From positions 217,001 to 281,000 of the forward strand of contig JAWPHD010001337.1 of NCBI GenBank assembly GCA_037043455.1: a DNA stretch of 64,000 nt, written 5' to 3'. Shown piece by piece: positions 20,921 to 31,652 of this stretch; the stretch's first letter is position 1, and each line of letters opens with the position of its first letter. This DNA is from Cyrtodaria siliqua (Eukaryota > Mollusca > Bivalvia > Adapedonta > Hiatellidae). The notes below the pieces were generated by a model. The model did no database searches and was not told where the DNA came from. It saw only the letters and a list, made by a program, of their open reading frames with translations. Both the position numbers and the translations under genes were made by a program.

Positions 20921-22935
20921 ATAACTCAATGTAAAATTTGGGTTATCGTGGCGGCCATTAGGAATATTTGACGACAACGATAAACACAAACTTGATAGAG
21001 GCCAACAACAGGAACATGCCTATGACATTTAACTAGAATGGAATAAGTGGTAATATGTCGTTTGATAAATGTCCTTAAATTTGACCTACGTTTAGCCATG
21101 ATGGCCATCATGGATGACTGGAGACCCCAAAAACGCAAATCTCAGCGGGACTAACACAAAGATCATTGTGATTAAGTTCATCAAAATCCTTCAAGCAGTT
21201 TCAGAGAAGATGTATTATTCGACGATAACGAAAAACACAAACTTGATAGAGGCTAACCCAAGGAACATGTTTATGATATCTCACAAGAATGCAATAAGTG
21301 GTTTCAGAGGAGATGTTGTTTGAAATTTCCTTAATTTTTACCTAATTTGAGACATGGCGACCATCTTGGATGACTGGCGACCGCGTAAAACATAATTTTG
21401 AGAGGGACTATCCCAAATATTATGGTGATTAAGTTTCATCAAAATCCTTCAAGAGGTTTCAGAGAAGGTGTCATTTTAACCTTTTCCTATATAACTCTAT
21501 GTAAACTTTGGGTCGCCCTTGTGGCCATTTTGATTATTAGACGAAAACAAAAAACACAAACTTGATAGAGGCCAACCCAAGGAACATGTATATGATATTT
21601 CAGTAGAATGGAATAAGTGGTTTTGGAAGAGATGTCGTTTAAAATTTCCTTATATTTAACCTAGTTTTAGCAATGGCCATCTTGGACGACTGGCAGCCGC
21701 AAAAAAACACAAATCTGAGAGGGACTATCCCAAAGATCATTGTGATTTAAAAAAGAGTATGATAATGGACCTATGGAAACGGCCGAGCACGACACATACG
21801 AAATATTGCAGTCTCGGTTTGATTGAGACTGTTCATGAGCGGTTGTGAAATATGACAGCTACCGTTCACGCCCTCTAGCCCCGGGTTGAGCAGAACTCGT
21901 TTCATCAAAATCCTTCAGGAGGTTTCAGAGAAGATGGCGGCCGCGAAAAACACAAATCTAAGAGGGACTATCCCAAATATCATTGTGCTTAAGTTTCATC
22001 AAAATCTTTCAGGCGATTTCAGAGAAGATGTCGTTTTTAACCTTTTCCTATATAACTCTATGTAAACTTTTGGTCGCCGTGGCGGCCATTTTGATTATTT
22101 GACGATAACGAAAAACACAAACGTGATAGAGGCTAACCCAAGGAACATGTATATGATATTTCACAAGAATGGAATAAGTGGTTTCGGAGGAGATGTCGTT
22201 TGAAATTTCCTTAAATTTAACCTAGTTTTAGCCATGGCGGCCATCTTGGATGACTGGTGGCCGTGAAAAAACACAAATCTGAGAGGGACTATCCCAAATA
22301 TCATTGTGATTAATTTTCATCAACATCCTTTAAGCGGTTTCAGGGAAGACGTCATTTTTAAACTTTTTCTATATAACTCTATGTAAACGTTGGGTCGCCG
22401 TGGCGGCCATTTTGATTATTCGACGATAACGAAAAACACAAACTTAGTAGAGCTCAACCCAAGTAACATGTATTATGATATTTCAGTAGAATGGAATCAG
22501 TGGTTTCGGAGATGTCGTTTGAAATTTATTTAAATTTGACATAGTTTTAGCCATGGCAACCATCTTAGATGACTGGCGGCCGCGAAAAACAGAAGTCTGA
22601 GAGGGACTATCCCAAATATCATTGTGCTTAAGTTTCAGAGAAGATGTACTTTTTAACCTTTTCCTATATTACCCTATGTAAACTTTGGGACGTTTGAAAT
22701 TTACTTAAATTTGACGTAGTTTTAGCAATGGCGGCCATATTGGATGACTGGCGGCGGCAAAAAACATACATCTGATAGGGGCCCTCCCAAGTAATATTGT
22801 GATGAAGTTTCATCAAAATCCTTCAAGCGGTTTCAGAGGAGATGTCGATTTTATAAAATTGCTAACAGACAGACGGACAGACAGACGGACGACGGACGAA
22901 AAGTGATCGCATAAGCTCGCCTGGCCTTTGGCCAG
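20920..22935. repeat. Tandem repeat array, unit about 320 bp
   Basis: Recurring blocks are TAACTCTATGTAAACTTTGG (near 20922, 21490, 22051, 22373, partial 22666), GGCGGCCATTTTGATTATT, GACGATAACGAAAAACACAA, ACCCAAGGAACATGTATATG, GCCATCTTGGATGACTGG and CATCAAAATCCTTCAAGCGG. Some units are shortened. The array ends in an ACAGACGGACAGACAG run, then GTGATCGCATAAGCTCGCCT and the hairpin CTGGCCTTTGGCCAG. That ending matches a repeat type common in molluscs and other invertebrates (from general knowledge). Short frames inside it are not genes. Confidence 0.85.
21750..21900 (-). mobile_element. 150-bp hairpin element inserted in a tandem-repeat unit
   Basis: Interrupts a repeat unit between GTGATTTAA and TTTCATCAAAATCCTTCAGG; sister units read straight through, giving the empty site. 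Reverse complement of 7100-7250 over its whole length, with both stem-loops. Confidence 0.8.
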
Positions 22936-22959
22936 TAGAGCTAATGAAGTTGCTAGAGT

Positions 22960-23560
22960 GTAACAACTGGGGCAGTGCCAAATGTGACCCCAGGGCTACA
23001 AATAATATATGAGAGCTGTGCGCCTTGTGGTTTCAGAGAGGATTTTTTTTCCCTATACAAATCTATTAAAAACATGAGACCCCTTGTGCGGGGCCAAATA
23101 TGACCCCAGGGTCACCATTTGAACAAACTAGGTAAAGGACCATAAAAGTATAGTAAATGCAAACTATTAAACCTCTTTCTCTTGTAGTTTTTCCTAAATA
23201 AGTCTATGTAAAACTGTGACCCTCAGGGCGGGGCCAAATTTGACCCCATGGTCACCATTTGACCCCAGGTCACCATTTGAACAAACTTGGTAGAGAACCA
23301 TAAGCTTATAGCAAATGCAAACTATTAAACCTCTGGGTCTTGCAGTTTCAGAGAATATTTTTTCCTATATAAGTCTATGTAAAGCTGTGATCCCCTGTGG
23401 CGGGGCCAACTTTGACACCAGGGTCACCATTTGAACAAACTTGGTAGAGGACCATAATCTTATAGCAAATGCAAAATATTTAACCTCTGGCTCTTGCAGT
23501 TCCAGAGAAGAAGATTTTTTCAGTTTTTCCCTATACAAGCCTATGTAAAACTGGCAGCCC
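22960..23560. repeat. Second tandem repeat, unit about 130-150 bp
   Basis: Four units built on GGGGCCAAATTTGACCCC, AGGGTCACCATTTGAACAAA, TGGTAGAGGACCATAA, TTATAGCAAATGCAAACTAT, then CTCTGGCTCTTGCAGTTTCA and a TTTTTTCCTATATAAGTC-type end. It directly follows the 320-bp array; the two share the TTTCAGAGAAGAT word. Confidence 0.85.
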
Positions 23561-24037
23561 AAACTAAAATTTCACTCACGGTAATAATAGTGAGCGTGAG
23601 CGTAGAGTAGGGCGACATCGCTCCTGACTGAGCTAACCGGGCTATACATATAACGCAATACATACTATGGTGAAAACCTAATGCGCTAATGGAAGTTACG
23701 TGATCGCAGAAAAGGTAAATATGGTGGGTCCCACTTTATTTACAAACAATATTTATTTATTTTCAAACTCACGAATGTATACTACAGACTTATTAGGGTC
23801 TATGCTCATGTTTTTATGTATACATTTCACTGAATAAAAGTCAGACGGTTATTTGGTTATGCTCAGTATCTGCTTATTACGGACAGTGTCCCTTTAACAA
23901 CAATTAATATGTAAAAACGGTTTCTTTGAACTATTAATAATAACGATTGCAAACATGCAAATTATGTAGAAAAAATAATGGGATGACGCAAGTTTGAAAA
24001 CAAATCCAGGTTGTCATGTGTCCCTTTAATAGTGTTT
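23560..24037. other. No gene recognised
   Basis: Includes two GTGTCCCTTTAA words (near 23887 and 24019) like the right end of the TTAA MITE family, but no matching left end. Confidence 0.4.
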
Positions 24038-24217
24038 TCATTCTTCCTTTAGTTTTTTCTCAAAGTATTTAATTTGAAGTTCTATTTTCCTTTTCTTCAG
24101 TTTGAGTAATGCCGACTGTAATGAATCACAAGTGGGACATGTTGATGCTGTTGGCGTTATATTGCTGGTCGCCTAAACTGACTGCTGAAATTGGTTGCTC
24201 TTGGCGGAGAAACAAAC
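24038..24217 (-). CDS. Probable last exon of a Myb/SANT-like protein, likely frameshifted
   Basis: On the minus strand the frame ending at TGA (24038-24040) reads TASTCPTCDSLQSALLKLKK, then RKIELQIKYFEKKLKEE, a basic coiled-coil tail like those closing Myb/SANT-like (MADF-type) DNA-binding proteins, many derived from Harbinger transposons. A good acceptor TATGTTTTCAG lies before 24217. The upstream half of the exon is open only in a neighbouring frame (VSPPRATNFSSQFRRPAI), so a one-base shift near 24165 separates it from the tail. The partner exon is at 24881-25022. Either a pseudogene, a sequence error, or a missed splice. Confidence 0.45.
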
Positions 24218-24880
24218 CTGAAAACATACTACAGACTGATATTACAAACTGAGTTTTGTTTAAGAAATAATAAATAATATCGGTGAATAAAATACAGTTA
24301 GGAGTTTGGATGCGTAGTAATTAAAGCATGGTTGCGTTGTTTGAAAAAAAAGTTATAGTATGCATGTATAAGTGAGAATGTAATACTAGTTACACGAAGA
24401 AATGCAGAAGTTAGTTACACGAAGAAATGCAGAAGTTAAACTCAATAACTGAGATTCACTTTAGCAACAACAGGCAACTCTTATAAGTAGCCTTAGATAT
24501 AGTAGTCTAGGTATAGAAGTACTCGGTGACTGTAAAGTCAACCTTTGGTAACAGAACTATTCTGTCACTTCCCGCATACTATTGCTATTAAGAGAATTAT
24601 TGTGAATCCTCTGGTAAGTGATCTGTGATATTGTAATTATTTTAATGTATTTCTCGCGTGTATTAAGTCTATCGCTGGATTGTCGAAATGTCGATTTTAG
24701 TAGTTTTATATATTCTTGTACTGATTGTATATTTCTTATGTTACAGTCTCTCTTGTATGTATCAAGAGAACTCAGAAATAAATAACACTATGGTGTGTTG
24801 TTAAATAAGAACCCTGTCCGACACATATATAAACATAATAAGGAGCATAGATGTATATAAGAAATGTCAAATTTACTTAC

Positions 24881-25022
24881 AGTGTATCTTGTTGCGGCAA
24901 AAGGCCTAACATGCTCGTGTCGATACCACCGGTAATTCCAGTTATGGAAATACTGTCTTTTCCTATGACTGATAACACCGCTTCTGTAATGATGGATGGC
25001 TGCTTTGATGCTGGTCCACCTC
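24881..25022 (-). CDS. Probable linker exon of the same Myb/SANT-like protein
   Basis: 142 nt between acceptor TTATCAATAG and donor ACT/GTAAGT. It encodes GGPASKQPSIITEAVLSVIG, then KDSISITGITGGIDTSMLGL. The GG-P and GI-GGIDT words recall the segment after the SANT domain in Myb/SANT-like proteins (family knowledge, no search run). The SANT domain exon itself was not found upstream on the minus strand within the window. Confidence 0.45.
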
Positions 25023-25029
25023 CTATTGA

Positions 25030-27355
25030 TAATGATAATGAATGACTGATAATGAATGATTAAAGAATGTATCTTGTTGTTATTGACATATACTTGCAAA
25101 TCCAGAAATGCATGAGTTTTAATCTCGATTTTCTATGTTCGAGCCACACAGTATTTAAAATATGACACATATATATGGGTTTAACACTTTCTTTTTTTTT
25201 ACTATAAATGAAAAAACGTTCAATAACAGTTACACAATAATGATATTTAATGCTTAAATGGACAATTGCAAGTTGACAATTCTCTTTTATAAAAGGCATA
25301 TAATAGAACCACTGCAAATCCCGCTAGAGACAGAGGGGTAAATACCTTCATCATGACCACGCATCTGTAAACACGGTTCCATTGTTATGGAGTATCTACT
25401 ACAGAATTTCTACTACAGAATTAGCAGCAGCCCTGCAGTCTTGCAGGGAGAATGTTCTAGGCTCATTATGCATGTTTTATCACAATGTAAACGGATGAGC
25501 CTGGCATGTTCATTCCTGTTTGGCGCCATATAACCTTTGTTGTGTTGTTTCGCCGTAAAAACTCAATGCAACTGACCTATGTTTCATACTAGCAAATTAG
25601 TAGCAATATAATATATTGTTTCCACTGGACTAAACAACCATTTTTCAGCCACTGATCCCATTTATGTATATCATTATAACAAACTAGAAGAAGAAAAATA
25701 TCCCTATCTACTTACACAGTACCCTAATTTTGTCAAAGCTGCCACAGGAAACGCACATATTTATTTGTTTGTTTGGCCTTACCTGTCATCGCATTATGTT
25801 TTAGTCGTTTTTAACGCATGCCACCATGTTAAACCTATAGCTTATAGGTAGTGAGGGCCGTGCCATCTTCTTGTCATTGAACTGAAATTCCCTCAAGTTG
25901 GCATATTTGATTCTCTGGTACAAAAAACATTACGAGAGACTGAATGACAGTTTATGTTTTATTCGTTATATATATAATTCTGCTTGTGACATTGCTGCCC
26001 ATGCTATCTTACGTACCGAGAAATAACAACTAGTATAGAACTGTTGGTGGTTTTGGCCATTTTAGGAGTTCAATACCTTTCAGTATATAATATATATACA
26101 TGTACATATATATAACCATTTTTTGGGGGTCCAAAACTCAATTAATTAATATTTTAACCACTCAAGTCCATCTTTTACTATCCTAGCTCTATGCCGGGTG
26201 CCTGTGGTTCTTCCCTTAATACATTTAATAAACACCAAGGCCTGGTCTACCGTGAAATAGATTTGCCATATTAATTTGAAGTATATGCCTTTTGAATTTA
26301 GTAAATTTCAACTGATTTTCTCATGACGCGGGAACAGTTTACAAAATCTTAAGGTCGCTATTTGGGTTTTTTGTGTGCGTTTTGTTTTCTACAGCGAAAC
26401 CGTTGTGTATAATGAATTAGTCGCAGGTTAACACCCATCATTATGTGAATTATCACAGGCCCGTGAATTGATGTAATTTAGGGTTTAGTTAGAATTAAAG
26501 CATAGTACATTTTACTTATTTTAGAAGCGTAGCGGTCTAATTTTTACCAGTAGCGATCGTTGTTATGCACCGCGACATGTGCGATCATGTTTATACGGAT
26601 CGCGCGCTGTGACGATCCCTTACTTGTCGTTTCGTTTCTGCTAAAGTAGCGAGGAAAATGTTAATATTGTAAATATTATATATTGTAAATAGTATTTAGA
26701 TCTAGATCTTCATCGCTAATGTATTACATCTAGAAACAATACGGTTATTATTTTCTAGGCAAAAGTACCCGCACATCTCTATTCAACACTAACATTAATG
26801 TCATAGTCTCAGGTGAGATTTCTGTCCGATATAACCCAATACGAAGTTAAAGTTACTTTTTACACATGGGGTTTATCGGACACTTGTTTTTTTCTATCTT
26901 TCGATATTTTCCCCCTGAAGTTGAAAATATTTTGCATTTACATTTCTTTTTTAATTATTAAATAAACAAAAGAAAACAAATTTAAAAGAATTCCACATTC
27001 ACTATCATTTATTTTCTAGTTGTGAAACCGATATTTAAAATTCCCGCGCTTTCTTAATTTTCAGTCAGATAACGAAAGGGTGATCACTACTACAATCTGG
27101 TCCACAACCAATGAAAACAGTCAATATATTTCGTCACTTGTGCTTACGTATTTGTGTTTATGTAGGACAGAATTGTAAACATACAGGAAAAGCAATGCAG
27201 TTACAGTAGTATTGCGTTTACTAGAGCTATAAATACAGATATTTTGAACTGTCCGAAGAACCCCGGCTGTCGCAAGTTTACTAGATCATTGGCGCCGCTT
27301 GCCTGTTTACAAAATTATCAAGCGTCGAAGATGATCAAGACTAATTTTATGTAGG
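25030..27355. other. No gene recognised
   Basis: AT-rich, with a TTTGGCGCCATATAACCTTTG element near 25523, a CpG-rich patch near 26540-26640 (GATCGTTGTTATGCACCGCG, CGGATCGCGCGCTGTGACG) and no supported exon. Confidence 0.45.
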
Positions 27356-27359
27356 TCAA

Positions 27360-27945
27360 TCCATAACAACACACACTGAAAATAAATGCAAGCCTATCTC
27401 CAACTTGACACATCCAACAGATGACAATGTAAATTGTATGCACATTAAAACACATTTTCTACTTACGATTACTTGTATATGTCGTACTGCAAAATGTCAA
27501 AGTCTCTCTCTCTCTCCGAACATGTGAAGTAAAATGACCGCTTCTGAACAAACAAATAGACTAAGCTATGGCGTCACGCTCTTCCGTTAATACATTACTT
27601 TAATGAAACACCTCCCGATTTTTTGCGTTTTCACCAGTGAGGTCTCAATCACATTTACACACATTATAACTAAATCATACACGTACACACAACTTCCTTG
27701 GAGTTTTATTAGAACAAAACATACTTCACCTTGATTCCAAAACGTATACAGAAAATGGAATCCACAATTAACTGTATCTATACACGAGGGGTACAGCAAA
27801 TTTACGCTTCTCTCCTCACTATATACGCTATATGGAATCGGCAATTAGGTCAAACCTAAAAACATTAATAGAGCGTTCTAATGATTTCCATACACAGTAA
27901 TAGTTAACTGAATTTACATATTAATGAATAATAACGCTCTATGAA
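27360..27945. repeat. Direct duplication, copy 1
   Basis: Aligns with 28745-29325: CTCTTCCGTTAATACATTAC, AAACACCTCCCGATT, CTTCCTTGGAGTTTTATTAG, ACACGAGGGGTACAGCAAAT, GAGCGTTCTAATGATTTCC and ATAATAACGCTCTATGAAAA. The last two words form a small inverted pair (AGAGCGTT...AACGCTCT), suggesting a foldback terminus. About 1.39 kb separates the copies. Confidence 0.8.
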
Positions 27946-28744
27946 AAAGAAATCATTCAAACTGTGTCAATATATTATAACCAATAAGCAGTCACTATAC
28001 ATGTTACACATGAAGTTGTTCATTTACTCAATCATGACAGACTACTTTTACGACGCGATATTTATTGCAGCATATTCCAACAGAAACACGTCTGGCTCGT
28101 CATTTTCATGTAGGGTTATATATGATGGTACATTTTCTGTGGTGGAGGCAGACCACGAACTTTTCCTGGGTACAACCAGTACAAGAAATCAAACAGAATT
28201 ATCCTTTTACATGTAGGATCCATGTCATTCTTTGTAAAAGATGTCCAGCTCGTGGTCACTTTGCACTAAATGGAAGTCACTGAACTTCAATATTGTTTCT
28301 CAATGGTAATATTCTATTCTATTCTGATAACAATTGTCCTCTCGCTATGAAGACACGAATAATACGAAAATTGTGTACCTCACTTCATCGCATATGCACA
28401 CAAACTCCAATTAAAACACATTATACTGTTAAAGTTTTGCATATTACTTACAATACATACGTTTACTACGACGATTTACTTCGCTGAATCGCTGAAACAA
28501 AATAACGCGCCAAACAGGAAAATATGGCGGTAAATGCAAACTTCCGAGGGTTTCTTGTTGTTATTTTAGTATAGCTACTAACGGTTACCAAAAATGCGCA
28601 AACAACAATTAGAAATTTAAGGGGCATGTTTGTGCACACACTACCTTCCGACTTTTCACCCGTATATTTAATCATGAAAATTGAATGACAAACAAGCGCA
28701 GTAAACTAGGTCACGCTATGCAAACACAAAGTTGACAAACAATG

Positions 28745-29325
28745 ACAAACCAGTCAGCAGCTGCGTCTGCAAACTTTATTGACACGTACAACAGTCGACC
28801 GTGTAAACTTTCTGCACATTACAACACATATTCTATTTACGATAAATTGTATACGCCTAATTGCACAACGTCAAAAGCTCTCTTTGATTTCATGTGTGTG
28901 AAAGAAGATGGCCGCATCAGCATCAAAATGAATATGAGAGAGAGGAGGCTATGACGTCAGGCTCTTCCAGTAATACATTACTTTCATGAAACGCCTCCCG
29001 ATTATTGGCGATCTGAGCAGTGAGGTCTAAATCACCTTTATGCTCACTATAAAAAAACAATTACATCTATACAAAACTTCCTTGGAATTGTATTAGAACA
29101 AAATGCATTTCACGTCGATTCAAAAACATATACAGAAAATGAAATTCGCAATTAACTATCTCCATACACGAGGGGTACAGCAAATTCACGCTTCACTGTG
29201 CACTATATGCATATATGGAATCTCGAATTAGGTAAACATCATCACAGTATTAGAGCGTTCTAATGGTTTCCATACACAGTAATAGTTATCTGAATTTCTA
29301 TATTCATGAATAATAACGCTCTATG
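28745..29325. repeat. Direct duplication, copy 2
   Basis: Second copy of 27360-27945, ending exactly where the second C1q segment begins (AAAAGAATAAAATATTATG). No coding signal in either copy. Confidence 0.8.
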
Positions 29326-29853
29326 AAAAGAATAAAATATTATGTAACCAATAGAGGTGTGGTCTTAACGATACAACCGTAAATTTAAACAAATGTCTTA
29401 AAAGTATGTAATTCATACTTTCTTTTACTTTAATACAACATTCCGAAAACAATTATAGCGACGACGAAACTGATCATTCAGACATAAAACCTATTTTAGA
29501 AAATGACTACTTTATGACATGTATTTATGCATATCATGTCGACCAAGGATGTTGTACCTGTAATTTGTTCAAAATCAAATGAAATTCAAAACATTTACAT
29601 GTTTTAATTTTAGTTCAAAAGGTGGTATTTACCGCACATACTCCAACCGGTACACTTGTGGGAGACAGTTTTCCGATATTCATAAACACTGGAGGGGATA
29701 TGATAAAGCAACAGGTGTAATTATATCACTTTAATGTGAATTTATGAGCGAACCAATACTCGTCTACTGCGAATACTGGATTATCAATAGATCGCTCGGG
29801 ATCAGCGTTCATATACTTGCACTTGTCTGCAGCTGATACGGTTCATTTACGAT
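29325..29853 (+). pseudogene. C1q exon pseudogene, 5' part (segmental duplication copy 2)
   Basis: Copy of 4471-5115. The intron, acceptor TTTTAG and exon start (GTATTTACCGCACATACTCC, CCGGTACACTTGTGGGAGAC) are clear, but deletions and a TAA stop appear soon after (ACAGGTGTAATTATATCACT). The protein could not be made even before the retrotransposon entered at 29854. The rest lies at 37437. Confidence 0.85.
29849..29853. other. Target-site duplication, left
   Basis: ACGAT directly before the LTR; the same five bases follow the other LTR at 37437-37441. The intact C1q exon at 5112 reads TTTACGATGTGG once, confirming a 5-bp duplication. Confidence 0.95.
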
Positions 29854-31368
29854 TGTCACAGGATGACCTTAGTGGTTGGGCTAACTCAGGAAAGAATCAA
29901 TGACGGTGAATGCATTTACATAAGTTTAATGCAACTTTTAAAATATGTTTAATATATATACAATTATCTAAAAAAACAAGCGAATACACAAATGAACTAT
30001 GAAAAGAATGTTCTCCTGAACGTTTAAGACGTTCTTAGTATTGTTATAAATACTGAATGTCTAAGACACTAAAGTGTTGTTAAATCTATAACAATGTTGA
30101 TCTAGCGCGATAACTGTGATGCGCGAGAGCTCATGAAGATGATGATGCGCGAATTCAATGGATGATTGTCATCAAATGCCTTCTGTAAGGGTTGATGACG
30201 CGATGCAATGATAGTTAATCTCCACTGAGATTGTGAATGATATTCCTCCAGTGAGGACTGGTAACGGGCCCACCTTGTGTCCCGGGGGTTATCGTTAGTA
30301 AAACCTGGCTGCGCAGGTACGGGGACCGTCTCCACCGCTTGTAACGTTATTCGTGGAAGCTTAGCTCCACTCCTGGATATCCAAACCTAGATGGCTTACT
30401 CCAACCCTGGATGGCTTATATCCTGGATGGCTTAGGCTGTAATTATACATACGTTTTAGCTGTCGGTTTACAAACATAACAATCTTGCATAATTATCATT
30501 ACCCAAACAAATCATTATTCAATCAATATATGTAAGCTGTACTAATGATGAGTAGCAATGTATACATATTCTACAACGCCATGTATACGCTATGTACGTC
30601 GCTGTTAATCAATGCCCCTAATACATGTAATATAAACATGATCAAATAACTCATATATTACACTCACTGAGTTATGTTTGCACGCAATGTTAACAATCGT
30701 GTATTACAATCACTGAGTTATACGCCAACGTTAACTAATGCACCTATTATCCACTGTTATCAAATTAATATTGTTTTACAATTAATGATCAATTACAATA
30801 ATTACATCTAATAAAGTAACTTCAAACTCATATGCTAGTCTAAAGTTATGTTTGAGAAACATCAATGCTAACCGGATGTCGTAACCGCCAAACAAGATGG
30901 CGCCGCCCACTGAATACAAATATACGATAAAAGTTTAATAAAACTACTAACCACATGTTGCCTGTGAAATTTGCCGTCCAATCTCTGTTCCAACAAAGTA
31001 CTTTCGATGATCCCGGCGAAAGCTAGAAGACAATGGGTTTTATAGCAAACATTACGCCCAAATCATTATTTGCCCCGTTCAGTCCGTGACAAACGTGGCT
31101 AAATCTACAGTATTGAATCTACACGCGAGGCCCTTATACAATTTTGCCGTTTAAGGAAAATATACCTATACGTTTACATGCATTAGCACAAAACTAAACT
31201 TATGACACGGCCTCTCTGGCGGCCACTTAAAATGTGCACGCTTTTACGTGTTACATGAATAGATCATGAATATTGTGAAATTGTTTCACCTCGAACAATA
31301 GATTTTGGGTGTAACCGATACAAGAGCTATATACGACCAGTACGCTCTACCCGTGACATTTTGTGACA
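29854..31368 (-). repeat. 3' LTR
   Basis: 1515 bp, plus-strand ends TGTCACAGG...TTTTGTGACA, so both termini carry TGTCACA/TGTGACA and the TG...CA rule holds. Same length as the other LTR, and no difference was noticed when reading both. Contains a compressed form of the GGATGGCTTATATCC minisatellite and the CCTTGTGTCCCGGGGGTTAT block. Confidence 0.95.
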
Positions 31369-31370
31369 AC

Positions 31371-31382
31371 ATCTCCCCACTT
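31371..31382 (-). other. Polypurine tract
   Basis: Minus strand reads AAGTGGGGAGAT two bases before the 3' LTR, the expected place for plus-strand DNA priming. Confidence 0.8.
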
Positions 31383-31652
31383 AAAGAAAGTGCTACACTT
31401 TTAAAATTCAACAAAATGATAATTAATATTTACACGTTAAGAAACTATTAATTCTTCTGAGCAAACGAGCGACAAAACGTACAAGCTGATCGCTCAATCG
31501 CTTGAGTATGTTAACTATTACCACTGCAGTTATAACCTAATATAATATGTAATTACAATTTCAACACTATTCTACAATTGTACACTACCCTGTCGTAACA
31601 TATACTACTATTGTACAATACACTGCAATACACTATTGTATTAAACCGGTCA

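Noticed and set aside
20685..21323. Frames of 65-79 codons in the 320-bp array
   Set aside because: They do not persist across repeat units.
24788..25099. 103-codon minus frame overlapping the Myb/SANT-like exon
   Set aside because: Different frame from the GGP...GGIDT reading, with no domain; the spliced exon explains the region better.
27587..28954. Short frames between the two direct duplications
   Set aside because: Not conserved between the duplicate copies and no domains.
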